Shown: positions 9,996 to 22,029 of the stretch, piece after piece
Position numbering within the stretch: the stretch's first letter is position 1
Layout: each line of letters begins with the position of its first letter
DNA from: Allacma fusca
Taxonomy: Eukaryota; Arthropoda; Collembola; Symphypleona; Sminthuridae
Length of the DNA stretch: 64,000 nt
Reading direction: 5' to 3'
NCBI GenBank assembly: GCA_947179485.1
Contig: OX359250.1
Coordinates: forward strand, 33,572,783 to 33,636,782
Translations under genes and position numbers: made by a program
The notes under the pieces: model-generated
What the model saw: only the letters and a program-made list of their open reading frames with translations
Told to the model about the DNA's origin: nothing
Database searches by the model: none

Positions 9996-12914
9996 GTTGT
10001 TTGTGTTGTGAGTGGTGGAAGTTTGGCTCAAGTTTTGATTGGACATAGTAAAATAAATAATTGGCTTGTGGCGGGATTTGAGGGAGAAATGGAGAGGAGG
10101 GAAAGTATAAGGAGGGAAAAAATGTAATTTTGGTTTACGAGGAGAACATACGGTAGGAGCATTGGAGGCATACGGGGAAACAGTCAGAAAGAAAATTTCG
10201 ATTATCGGGAGAACGAGTCTTTAGCTAAATAGACCAATGTTTCATCCAAATGTTTCGCATCAAAGGTTAAATGACATAGAAACAAATGGGAAACGGCTCC
10301 AAAATGATTCAACGTTTTACTAGATCAATTCTTATCTTCTTTCGGTGAGGCATTGCATTCGCCCAACATAAACCTACTTGCTATTAGTCCAAGAAAGGGA
10401 TCGTAATGTCTGCTCTCGTCTATCTCTCGCCTTCCTTCCACTCTGCCTGACTCTCGGAAAATCAACTCCTACATGAAACTCATATTAGCCTATTAGTAGC
10501 TACCAGGCGGTTGCTCCAATGTATACGTACCTATATAGTAGTTGTTTCCCCAGGAATAGTATATTGCCACCCGTGTAGTAGTAGTAATAGTAGCTATAGC
10601 ATCCCATCCTCAGCCAACTAGCTCCAGCACACACACACCTCACTCACCAACCTACGTTTTTAGTCTCCATTAAACATTTTTATTGCTCTCCCTCCCGACT
10701 TTACGAATATTCCCTTCCACTTCATACCCACGACATCGCTCGGATCGTCCTCTGTCAACTGATTCCTCAGCCCTACCAGATCAATCCTACTTTCCCTCAT
10801 CTCTTCCCTATACAGTTCCTTATATATCCTCTCTCCATAGAGATATGGGCATTTCCCTCTCGTGCGAAAATAAGCACCCATGCCTACATATGTGTATAAC
10901 CACTGGGAGAATAGGTCCAGAGAATTTCGCAACTTGAATTTTGAAACCCGACGCTTTTGCATATAAACTCATGCATACACAAATAATTAATGGTACATTC
11001 CCCCGTCCACTTGAGTGCAGATGTATAATCTTATGTAGGTGTCCATCCGAACGAACGCCGCGCTATTAGTTCCAACGTGTATAGTCACATGTTTTATCAC
11101 ATTTTTGATTCAGTCAGGATTTTGGTGGTGGGGAACTCGGCGAGCTCATAATATTAGGACGTGGAGTGGGGAGGATATCTTGTGTAATGGTAACCTTTGA
11201 CTCCAGTGGAGCGTGCCTTTGCTAGAGGGTAATTATGCTGGGAGTGGAAGTAGGAATTAAGTCTACCTTGCATAATTCAGCATATTGGTTAGCTCAACAT
11301 TGGCTAATTCGACAGTCAGTCCGACAATTCTACATGCTGGGTAATTCACTTGAACATTATATTTTAGGGGGACGTTACATTTCCACATTGACTATCCTCC
11401 ATGTGCTCAAGATTTAAAGGATCGTCCGCTAAGAAGCAGAACGAAACGGCTCCTGGCCCTTATAAAGCCGAGAATTCACATTTTTAGGGTTGCTTTAAAA
11501 ATAAATCCATACTTGATTTGTATAATTATTATTGAAAACCTGTCACTTCCAGTTTGTCAGTTTTGCTCCTTGGAAATTTTATACAGACATTCTGTTCGAT
11601 TCTCAATAATATTGTGGAAATTCATAATTGATTCTAAATTTTTTGCATAGACTTATACATTCTCTTGATACAATTAGCAAAAGAATTTTAGGGAACAATT
11701 TTTGGAAATTAAATTGGGTGTTTTAATGATGCTGCAGACGTTCGAATTTGTTGGGATTGGATTTGGACTGTGGACATTTTTTGAAGTCATTATAGTTTGA
11801 TTCGAGATGTTAAAATTTGCTTCTTAGCCGATGCAGTGTTCATTGGCTGTAATATATTTCCCTGTTGGAGGAGACGGGCTGAACTATATGCGTTGAATAT
11901 TGGATGCATTTGAGCGTTAAAAATGGAGCATGAGTTGTGATTTTTTGGTTGGAGTAAAAGTATTGCATTGACATATGTAAATGCGTATGTATGGGAGATG
12001 GTGATAGGGAGTAATGTAATGTTTTGGTATCAGATGCTACTCGGGCTGCAAGGGAATGTCTCCCCTAGAGCCAAGTGTTGGTAGTTTACAATACAGACCC
12101 TAATAAAAGCAGGGCTAAAAGATTTGGGTGTAAATCATCTCGAAGAGACAATGCTATCTGCACATTTCCACTCCTCAGCTAACGGAGCCATTGAAGGGAA
12201 GGAGAAGCACTGATGAGCCCTAGACTTTAGTCTCCCTTCAAGTTTGGGTTTTGTGGAGTGATGCAATCTTGAGAGCCGGGACTCGGGGAGAGGAGTTTAT
12301 ATATGTATAAAAAGATACATGGAATGATTGGGCAACGGCCGGGTCTATGTAGAGTGAGAGTGGCGGACGATCCTGACAATGGTTATTATGATGCAAGAAT
12401 AAATCTAATTATTGCCGCATAGTGATTAAAATTAACACAGCCCATAGCCCTCTCTCCATAAATTCATTAGACCGGCCATCCTGTCTGCCGTACATAGACT
12501 CCCACCACTTATGCAATTACTTGAAACAACAATTTCACCAGGAAGAGGGCTATTTCATCATTTATGCATACTTTCCCTCTCCGCAGCTCTCCTCTTGGAG
12601 TCCACAGCCTCCGTTTAAAATTGTGGAAGTTATAAGTTAGGGCAAATGTGGAGAGAGAACCACCTGCCTTAGTTCTCATGGATGGAAAAAATAAAAAATC
12701 CAGGTATTTCCTATTCCTCCGGACTCCCTCCTTTTGAGAGAGAGAGCCTTGAGAGTGGGATTTATCTTATATCCCGAATTTCCATCGATCTTCTCACATG
12801 GTCGACTGGCTGACAGGAAGATGAGGCGGTGTAACAAGAAGACGAACATGAGCTCTCATAAAAAATGTAATAAGGAAGGAGCGCGGAGATGCTTCCCGCA
12901 CATAAAGCTTTGCA
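9996..12914. other. Non-coding transition region
   Basis: The composition shifts from AT-rich towards more balanced DNA. No recognised gene lies here. Opposed open frames at 10660-10962 (minus) and 10683-10937 (plus) overlap and match nothing known. The GAGAAAGT motif is still absent. Confidence 0.4.
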
Positions 12915-12945
12915 GTGTGTGTGAGTGTGTGTGTGTGTGTGTGTG
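12915..12945. repeat. (GT)n microsatellite
   Basis: About 15 GT units with one GA interruption. Confidence 0.95.
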
Positions 12946-13244
12946 CACAAGTGTGGCCTTGACTCAGACCTATTTGGCCTTCAAGGAAAATGATCTGTTT
13001 TGAATATTTATGCGGATTGCACGGAATCGCCTGCATAAATCTGACTTAAACTGCCAGTCCGCCTTTCCTCTCGTACTTGGGCCGATCCGCACCCTTTTAA
13101 GACATTTCTGCAAGCTCGCGGGTTTAGGCTCCAATTACTCTTGTCATTACAAAAAATGCCATTCAAATGATACACACTATATTTTATCGGCTGTCTTTCT
13201 TTCCGTTTTTACCCGTAACTTACCTTCGTAACTTTCCACACTTT

Positions 13245-13525
13245 CTTCACACTTTCTGTCCTATGCTTTCTCCATAGACACTCACTATACGCCTCTCAGG
13301 ATTTTCACGGGAATTTGGCCATACTTTTTTAGCCGGCTTTCTCCATATTTTGTCTGGAATTTGTTCATACTTTCCCTGGGATTTTGCTAGAATTTCCCAA
13401 TGCTTCCTCCTGCTCGAGCTTTCCCCAGTACTTTGAAAGCTGTCTCCATATTTTCTCCATGGTTTCTTCAGCTGGGTAAGCTCTATTTCATGTACATGGT
13501 TTCTCAATACTTTTTCCTAGATCCC
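13245..13525 (-). repeat. Degenerate TTTCTCC array
   Basis: Loosely periodic (about 25-30 bp) copies of TTTCTCCATA, ATACTTTCCC and related words, all pyrimidine-rich on the plus strand. The 86-codon minus-strand open frame 13247-13507 only reflects these purine repeats. Confidence 0.5.
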
Positions 13526-14779
13526 TCGTCCTTCATACTGTCCTTACATTTTGCCATCGGATATTAAATTTAGCCGCCAAAAAAAAAGTTAGCCGTTGGA
13601 AATATCATGAGAAATATTGCGCGCTGCTTGTGTTGCAAAAGGGAGGAAGACAGAGAGGCTGGAGACATAAATTAATCTTGAATGGATGTGTCCCTCGTTG
13701 GTGGGGAAATACTTTCTCATATGAAGACATGCTAGACATCAATGTTGACAGGATTTCGGCAACTGCCGTCAAACCTTGTATCTCTCGTATTAATTCCTTC
13801 GTGAGAGTGTACACTGGTATATGTGTTTCCTATGTAGGGATGGGAGCGACGTGCAAGACATACTACGTCGTCACATAAGCTCCTCAATATTTCCGGTGCT
13901 CTCAATAAGTATTGACACGGAGAAAAATAACACATGCATTTCCCCTTTGCTACGAGCACATCAATATTTCCCTTGCAATTCTGAGCCTGGAGTCTTTCAT
14001 TGGCATTCGCATCATTTCTCATCGCTCGAGCCTCCCTCATATGGAGCAAGGTTCACATGGCATTTGGATAGAGAGTAGTAGTGCTTCTTATGTATGTACA
14101 TAACACTACAAATTGGGATATGTACGTGGGGTGTAGTTTCCTAATGGAAGTTGCCTGAGAACCTCAAGTTGGGAATCCCACATTGGTCATGTAGTAGATT
14201 GACACCGTGTAAAAGAGAATTGGTGGAAAAACACTAAACTTTTTCCTGGTGGGCTAGGATAATAGTAGACTCCTTGTGAGCAAAGGAAGGAAGAGTGGGG
14301 TCAGCGTCGGAAGAATAATCTTGTACTTAGCAAGTGTGATCCTCTTGAGTTGAGAACGGATTACTTACATGAGCCTCGGCAGAGGAGATGTAAATCTTCA
14401 ATCCCTAGGATTCTTCCCTTTATTCGTCCTAGCAATGCCCACAAATTATATTTTTCTAATGGGTGCCATTCCCCAGGTCAAAATCCCTTATCTATTTTCA
14501 ACCTCCCGCCAGTTTCGCAATCATCACAAGCTTCAGGGAATTAAAACCGAGAGCTTTACAAGTTGCGGAAATTTTTTTTCTTCGACTTCTTCCAGTATTT
14601 TTCTCCAACATTGACGGTACTATTTACTTTCTGCAGTGATTTCTCCCATTCAATCTCCGAATGGAAAGTACCATCTCCTCAATAGGCAATCTTCTCTATT
14701 TTCTTCAATTGGCCAGATGTGTCCGAGGGTCTCACTTTTTCTCTGAATTTTCTCTCTCCAGTTTTCTTGCAAAGCAAAT
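13526..14779. other. Non-coding, motif-bearing region
   Basis: Overlapping open frames on both strands (for example 13732-14049 minus and 13821-14078 plus) show no domain. The first ACTTTCTC copy of the window is at about 13709. Confidence 0.4.
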
Positions 14780-14965
14780 TATATCGTCTCTCAAGAAAAA
14801 CTCCACTTTCTCCCTAGAAAAGGTTTACTTTTTCCCAAGAAGGAAACTACTTTTTCCCTGGTGAAAGTTTGATTTATTCGTAAAGAAAGTATGCTTTCTC
14901 CCAAGTGAAATTCTGCTTTCTCCCCAATGCAGGTCTGCATTCTCCCAAGTGAACATGTAGTTTCG
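14780..14965 (-). repeat. ACTTTCTCC degenerate array
   Basis: About seven copies of words such as ACTTTCTCC, ACTTTTTCCC and GCTTTCTCCC occur at roughly 25-bp spacing. Several are followed by AAGTGAA or GGTGAAAG in the opposite sense, so each unit is a weak dyad. It resembles the array at 56990-57320 in opposite orientation. Confidence 0.6.
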
Positions 14966-15267
14966 TCCAAGAGAGATGCTTGCTTGTGTGGAAGGGCAAA
15001 GGAGAAATATAATTATAATTCGAAGGGAGAGAGGAAAACGTGAGAAAAACGTAATTCTCAGTGGAGTGGAAAGCAGGCGGCATTGTACCTTATGAGGGAT
15101 GCATGTATGAAGTGCACCACTGTGAGCTCTCCCATATACGGAACATTCATCATAGATTTCTATCAGGATACTTTACGTAGGATGGAATATGCCAACCTTT
15201 GACTCCAGCGCCCATTCAATTTCCCAATGAAAAATTGCTTAGCAAAGAAAAACAAGATTTTTCCCTG

Positions 15268-15269
<2 letters not shown>
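14966..15269. other. Non-coding spacer
   Basis: No gene seen. Confidence 0.35.

Positions 15270-15299
<30 letters not shown>
15270..15299. repeat. (CT)n microsatellite
   Basis: Uninterrupted run of about 15 CT units. Confidence 0.95.
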
Positions 15300-15304
<5 letters not shown>

Positions 15305-16517
15305 GCTTCCTTTCTACTCTCCTCTCATGACATTATCACAAATCTTGATGAACCTCTCCCGCAAGCCTAACTTGTTCGTATGTTTCTGGCGGCTCTTAAA
15401 ACCTCCTTTTGTTCTTAAATGCTATCAACCTCTCTCAATCTCACTCTAAGCTCTCCTCCAATCTTCTCCCTCTTTCACTCTCCATGCTCCTGACAGCCTC
15501 TCTCATTATCAAACCAAGTGTTTGTACAGAGAGAGTGGACAGAAAGTAGGTTACTCTCAGTAAACATTGTTCCTCTGGATATTTCTGTGTGCTCAGGAGA
15601 AACAGAGAAAGCGAGAAACACATAGGGAGAAGAAGAAAAGGAGAAAGTCTAGAAGTGAAATACAGAGAAAGTGATGAATGTCTGGGAAGCATGGATCTCT
15701 CTTCTTCTCAAGAGAAAACCACAAAGGGCTATTGAAGATAGGGAGGAATCAGGCAATAATAGTAATTAATGAAAAGAAAATGACTTTTTTTTCCAGAATA
15801 GAGAATAACTAATAATGCCTTGAAAGGTGCTACAAGACTCAGGGAAAGGTTGCTCACGTGAGGAGAGAACACACATCAAAGAAAATCATTCAATGGAATC
15901 ATATTATGGACCGTGGAAGTAGTAAGTGGCGAGCGGTGCACTTTGCATACCCATCATCGTTCAGTATCGTATAATCATCAAGGAGAAGTCAGCTCCTTTC
16001 CTTCTGCTCTCTCTCTCTCTCTCCTCTCTTTTATTCCGTATATATCCCAGTCCGTTTGCATCTCTCTGTCTCTAGTCCTCCCATGCTTTGTTCAATGTAT
16101 GGGTGTATTTACATGGGAAACAATAGTGTACATTGGGAGCGGAGTTGGAGAGGAGCCGCTATGCACCAGCCATGGATTTCATTTAGCTTTGAAATTCAAA
16201 TTGGTCCTGGAAGAGCCTTGATTCTCAAGTGTGTTTCCATAGCAGCGTCATCCAAAAGCGGAGAAAATTCAATTTCACTCGGGATGGGCATGAGTACGGT
16301 CGTTTTGGCCCCGATTATGGATGAGCTGCTCTCTTGAAAAAATACAATTCTTTCATTTCACTTTTCTCTCTTTCTCTCACTTTCACTTCCCTCATCACAA
16401 CTCGCCTCTCTTTCTTCTCACACACGGTTTAATGGATGGTTGCACATTTGCTACAAGTTTTCTTGGGACATCTCACTTTGTCCTCTCTTTTTCTCTCTCA
16501 CATTCTACCTCTTTTAG

Positions 16518-16519
<2 letters not shown>
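15300..16519. other. Pyrimidine- and purine-skewed non-coding region
   Basis: CT-rich plus strand to about 15490, then purine-rich GAGAAAG words (15590-15700), then CT-rich again with a short (CT)n at about 16007-16021. No credible gene: the 102- and 93-codon frames at 15913-16337 overlap each other and match nothing. Confidence 0.4.
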
Positions 16520-16567
<48 letters not shown>

Positions 16568-16580
16568 TCTCTCTCTCTCT
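16520..16580. repeat. (CT)n microsatellite
   Basis: About 60 bp of CT with a single CA interruption. The Ser-Leu-rich open frames over it are artefacts. Confidence 0.95.
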
Positions 16581-17159
16581 CATTCTCTCAACTAAATATA
16601 AGAACCCTTTGGAAGATTTTCCATAGAAAGAGATTAAAACTATGGGTGACTGTGTTTTCAAAGGAGACTGAAGAATTTCATTTCACTCCTCTCCTCACAC
16701 TCACCCCACACTTTGTTGCTTCTCATGTGTGCTGGAGCATTGAATAAATTCTAGCAATCTTTTTTATTATTACTGTCGGGATACCCGATATCCTCTCACT
16801 TGTCTCCTCCATTTCCTCTTCCCTCACTTTCCCCTGATACCCAAGACCTTTGTTTTTGCAATAATCCTCAGTCATGAAACTTGTAACCCGCATTCCATGT
16901 CTGTCACCCTGAAAATGATACTCCTCTGTCCCATCAAACTCTCACTCACTCCTCAAAGAATTCCGATTTGAATATCGAGAAATCCGAGACACATGATAGC
17001 ATCCGCGAGTTACTTTTGCTACAGATTCTTCTACTTCAAGTTTCCGAGAGTCGCCCTCGTAGTTTGGATTTTCTATGGGAAATACTTCTGAGCCATTTTA
17101 TAATTTAGTCTGACTAAGAAACCACTTCCAGATTCCTCGGGATCCGGATGGTCCAGAGA
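16581..17159. other. Pyrimidine-rich non-coding region
   Basis: CT-skewed DNA without a recognisable gene. Confidence 0.35.
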
Positions 17160-17325
17160 AAATTATTTACAGAGAATTCTATACTCCAAGATTGTTTTCA
17201 AAGAAAGTCCTTCTCAGGGAAGGGTGTATTCCAGAGGAAGATTTCTCAAGAGAAAGTTGTATCCCTGAGAAAGCTGTCTATTTGGGAAACAGCTGTGAAT
17301 TTTTCGAGAACCGTCCAATTTTAGA
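17160..17325 (+). repeat. GAGAAAGT-type degenerate array
   Basis: About eight GAGAAA, GAAAGTCC and GAGGAAG words at 20-30 bp spacing, purine-rich on the plus strand. It is the same kind of array as 56990-57320. Confidence 0.5.
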
Positions 17326-17650
17326 GAAATTAGTATTTGGAGGAAGTCGTACATACATACATAGATATTTGTAGGGCTGTATTTTCAACTTGGTTGCATA
17401 TAAATTTGGCGAGGGCCATCAGAGAGGGGAGGGGGAAGTTGTTCGAGGATTCCAGTCAGGAGGAAATCTTGCAACAATAATTTCTGGACTGGACAAACAT
17501 ACAAGGGAGAAAGAGCCTTGTGAAGAGCATTTGACAACATTAATCCAACTTGGAATGACTTGAGTGTGAGTGCGGGTAAGAGTGTGGGAGTGAAAGGAAA
17601 GCAATAAGGTAGAATGAAAAAGGATAAGGAATGCTAACGATTGCAGGAGC
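17326..17650. other. Purine-rich spacer
   Basis: No gene seen. It leads into the GAA/GA tract. Confidence 0.35.
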
Positions 17651-17706
17651 AAGAAGAAGAAGAAGAAGAAGGAGAAGAAGAAGGAGAGAGAGAGAGAGAG
17701 AGAGAA
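17651..17706. repeat. (GAA)n(GA)n compound microsatellite
   Basis: About ten GAA-type triplets with GGA interruptions run straight into about eleven GA units, a homopurine stretch of more than 50 bp. Confidence 0.95.
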
Positions 17707-17910
17707 GGAGCAAGGAGCTGGGAAGAAAGAAGCAAGTCAGCTTGTTTGAACTGAATGTGCTCGGTTAAAGTATGATTACATTACATGACATAGCCTGGGT
17801 AGAGAGCGATTCACGCGGAAACTCCGAGCTGATAGAAGGTGTACTCCTAGGGACAGGATCTGAGCTGAGCTTCCGAGTCCCTGCAGACTAACAAGAACAA
17901 GTGAGTCAGG

Positions 17911-17911
17911 A

Positions 17912-17956
<45 letters not shown>
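17911..17956. repeat. (GA)n microsatellite
   Basis: About 46 bp of GA with one extra G. Confidence 0.95.
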
Positions 17957-17959
<3 letters not shown>

Positions 17960-18815
17960 AGGAGAAGCGAGCAGAAAAGCAGAATCCGGGCACCGGAGCG
18001 GCAGAAGCCCAGTTTTAGCAAGCAGGGAAGGGAACGAGTTGGCTGTCCGCATCCCGTTCCCATAGAAACCCTAGCATTGCCTTCGGTACGGAACATTGAT
18101 TAATCTCGCAGCATCCTTCTGACGTCAGACACATGCTCGTCAGAGTCTACATGCTGGCCAAAAAAGTTGCTACTCGACACCGCATTTTCACAACGTCACC
18201 ACCGCCTCAAACCGTTTGCTTCCCTCTCAACTCCCTCCATTTCCCTCTCCAGCCATAGCTACCTCCTATAGCCTATCCTCCAAGCATGTAGGGCTCCCTC
18301 TCGATAGGCTTCCCCTCGACGGTGCGTTTCCACAGAGCGCCCGAGCAAATACAGGAGTTGTTATAGCGTTGTGTAGTCGTATGGGAAGACGACAGTAGTC
18401 TTGTACCCTGTCAGGGCATTGTATAGGAATAGCTAGCTCTTATAGGATGCACTTTCTACAGTATTGTATAATATCAAATGATTTTGTATGCCACTCTCTA
18501 CAAACTTGCTGGAATAATTGTAAGGCCGGGTAGGAAATTTTGGTATACTTCGCATTTGTATGGGATATTCTGGGTTTCTATGGTATTGCCACTGCAATGT
18601 AGACAGGCTGGATGGTATAGGCCTCGACTGTATGGAGTGACATGGAATGGTACAGAAGCTCCGTGCTACAGGATTGTGTAACATTTTATAAGCCTGTATG
18701 TTGTTGTGTGTTGCTGTACGGTGGGGTGTATAAAATTGGAAGCATGGTGTAAGCCGTGTGGTAGGGAGCAGTATACGGATGTGTGTGTACATATGTAGAT
18801 ATATGTATATGTGTA

Positions 18816-18820
<5 letters not shown>
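17957..18820. other. Non-coding region
   Basis: From about 18440 the DNA is enriched in TGTATGG, TGTATA and GGTATGG words, a degenerate TG-rich run leading into the (GT)n tract. The minus-strand 189- and 147-codon frames (18433-19129) run through (CA)n and are not genes. Confidence 0.4.

Positions 18821-18877
<57 letters not shown>
18821..18877. repeat. (GT)n microsatellite
   Basis: Uninterrupted GT run of 57 bp, the longest pure dinucleotide run of this type in the window. Confidence 0.97.
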
Positions 18878-18880
<3 letters not shown>

Positions 18881-21800
18881 GTATGGGAATGTAAAGTATG
18901 GTGTGGTAGGGAGTATGTAGTGGAGAAGGGAAGCTGGAGATTGCATTGATGCTGGAAGGCGTGTGTGTATGTACAGAGAGTCAGGATCCAGTGAATTTCC
19001 ACTCGTTCGTAAGTAAAGACTCATTTGGAAAGGCTCCTCTCCTGCTGCTCCCTGCCTGCAACCTTGTTTCAATAAGCCATCCATCATATTTTCTCCAGTA
19101 CTTTGACGGCCACTACTCTCCTCTCTCACCCTCTTGCTTTGCAGAGCTCTCAGGAGCAGAGATCCATAACAAACAATGTATGTACTGGTGGGAGGAAGTA
19201 CAAGTGAGTCTGTACACTACAAAGACAAGGATTTGTAAGGGATGTCATCGGAGTTGGGTGCTTTTTCGGGAGAGAAAAGTGTAACTCATGTGAGACTCGT
19301 CCAGGATGGAGGCAGGAGTGACTAATCGTCGAATGATTCCCACATGTTCCATTCCAGTGGAGAGAAGTTGCTCTATCTCATTCCAAGTCATTATAACCTT
19401 TTGTTTTTACGGGATCTCATAAAGGAGGAAACTGTCGAGATATTCCACGAGGATATATTACACATTACTGATACACCACACACAATCTGTAATTAGACGG
19501 GGAAGGAGACATGGCAGAACAAATATTTTTATAGCAAACATTACTTCCAAACTTGAGCAGGTCTACTTTCACACATTTCCCTCCCATCATTATTATTTGT
19601 TACTCTAAAATTAGCCACGTTCAAAATCTTCCTGTATTTCTTTTCCTTGACTGTCCTCACCCCCGTTCTCCTTGATTTCATTTTGTATCTACTTAAATTT
19701 CCTTTCTCTTCCTTTCTTTTGCTTTCACCTGCTTTCTCTCCCAGTTGTATTCCCCTTTATCCTTGGTTTTATTTTCTCTCTGGTACTTTCCCTTAAACTC
19801 TCCTGCTTTAATGTGTCTAATATTTCAAAATGCTCCTGGTGAAATGTTTCCCCTCAGTTTGGTCGCTGTTAATTTCTTTTCCTCCTCCATCCTTTCTTCC
19901 TCCATTCCAATGTAGAGTACACACCTACATTGTAACTTGGTAATGACAAATTTTTGAATACAAGTAATTATGCACCAGGCCTACGGAGAAGCCCAGTAGC
20001 CTGTACGATCGAGTAACTCCAGACATTATGAACTCGAGACTTTCTCCCGTGGCGTGTGAACGCGGGGAGAAAACGGAGAAGCGAAGCGTCCCGGAGCAGA
20101 AATTATTCACAATAATTTGGAGCGGTGATGGGATGATATGAGGCGAGTAATGTAGTCCTCATAAGTAGTTTGTCACAGGATTCTTTCGAGAAATCTATTC
20201 AAGCCAAGCTCTTACGCCAGCTTTAATCTTTTACCAGACGCTGCACACTCTCTCTCGCAAACCTGGCTCCGTCTCACTCCCTGTCGCTCGTCTCTCTATC
20301 TCACACGATGATGGTTCAAGTAATTAGCGTCAGACTTACTTTGACAATTTATGAGTCCTGGGATGTTCTCTTGGAGCGTCAGATATTCCTTGTTTTTTCT
20401 TCTCCTTCCCTGACTGCCAAGGAGAAGCGAAATGAAACAAGAATGACTTTTTACTTGGAAAACAAATAGAAACGAGAAGGAACACCCTGAAAAGTATAAA
20501 CTTTAGGGATCTCTATGAGAGTCATATACTGTGGAAGAGAGTTGGAGAAACAGAGAGAGAGAGAGCGAGGGAAAGAGCCGAGAAGTTTTCTGTCTCGTAC
20601 TCTAGTTACATCGTCTTCTATTTCAGCTCGTCATTAACATTAACTTGGCATAGGATTTCCTTTGGGACAAAGACGATGACGGTTGACGGCACTCATTCTT
20701 TCTCCTCGGAAAATGTACGTGTAGCCATTACTGGTTCAATTTGCCCAGTCTCCACTCCACGTAGGCTTTGTTATCTGGCAGGAGCCAACTCCAAACAGCT
20801 ACCTTGCCTCTGCATATTTTTTTCTACGGTGGAAGTAACTCAAGAGCAGCAATTGCAATTCGGTAAAACTTGTATTCCTCATCCACTGCCTTCCCTAACC
20901 TCTCTGTACCAGTCACACAGTACAAACTTAGCTTTCTATATTTTCTCCCACTTTCTTCTGCTCCCTTACACACAAATACGGCTATATGTAATTACATACA
21001 TTGTAGTTCCAGTAACTACAGATGTACCCTACTTACTCATTTTGTTAGTTTAGTTTCCTGAATATTTATAGACCGTCCGTAGACAAGTTTAGATTCAAAT
21101 TTGTACTAGCAAAGGAAGGGGGAGAAAACTTGGAAAAGAGAGAGAGAGAGAGAGGGAAAAAATTAAGCTTATTTTGTCATCAATAAACAGTTCTGTTGTA
21201 TTTTTTGGCAGAAAGTCATTTAGAGATTTACCCGAGTCATTTATTCCATTTTCTTGACGAGACATCCCAGTGAAAGTCTATTTAGTTTTGGAATTACGAA
21301 GGACAGTCATTGCTGGACGAGTAATTAAAAATCCCATTATTTCTAAAATACTACCATGAGAATTATTTTCTTAACTTTCTCCGTAAGAAAGAGTCTCCAG
21401 GCGCTGGGAAAAGTAAACGAGGGTAAAGGAAGTGAATGGAGGTATGTTGAACAAGGAGTAATTATGTATAGAATGATATGAGACCGGGTGAGCATGTAAG
21501 AATGTTAATATTATAAGGATGCGTGAGAGTGTAATTAAATACAAGGCCAAGGGAGGGTACATATAATTATATGATGATGGGTGAGAGTATATGTAATTAT
21601 ATGAGGCTGGATGAAAGTAATAAAAGTCGGGCATTTAAATTTCTAGGTGTTTGCAAGAAAGTGAGGGATAGCTGGAGGGAGTTCTATCTGGGATCGTCCA
21701 ATGATTACTAGCGCTCAGTTGCAGAGAAATTTCAATTTAGACTTTGAAGTTAAATTAAAAGAGTGATTGACAAGACAGGAGAAGGAAAGGAGGCTAAAAT

Positions 21801-22029
21801 TCATTCGAGTGTTTAATTTTCACGCGTTCACTTTCACTTCCTTCCAAATGTTCATATACGTGTAAATTCTATGTGTATGGATATAACATGTATAATTATA
21901 TGAATATGTATCCCCCCCGTACTTCCACCATTGCCTTTCAGGCAGAACTGTTCCCTTTTCTAAGGGAAACTTCTGTACACGAAGAAAAGCTATCTTTTCA
22001 ACAAGTCATGAGACCGGAGCCAACTGGAA
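18878..22029. other. Non-coding, pyrimidine/purine-patched region
   Basis: CTTTC-rich on the plus strand at 19620-19900. A short (GA)n lies at about 21137-21155. ACTTTCTC occurs at about 21376. The frame at 20676-21053 (125 codons) has no recognised domain. Confidence 0.4.

Noticed and set aside
18433-19129. Minus-strand open frames of 189 and 147 codons
   Set aside because: They run through the (CA)n complement of a (GT)n tract and consist of His-Thr repeats with no domain.
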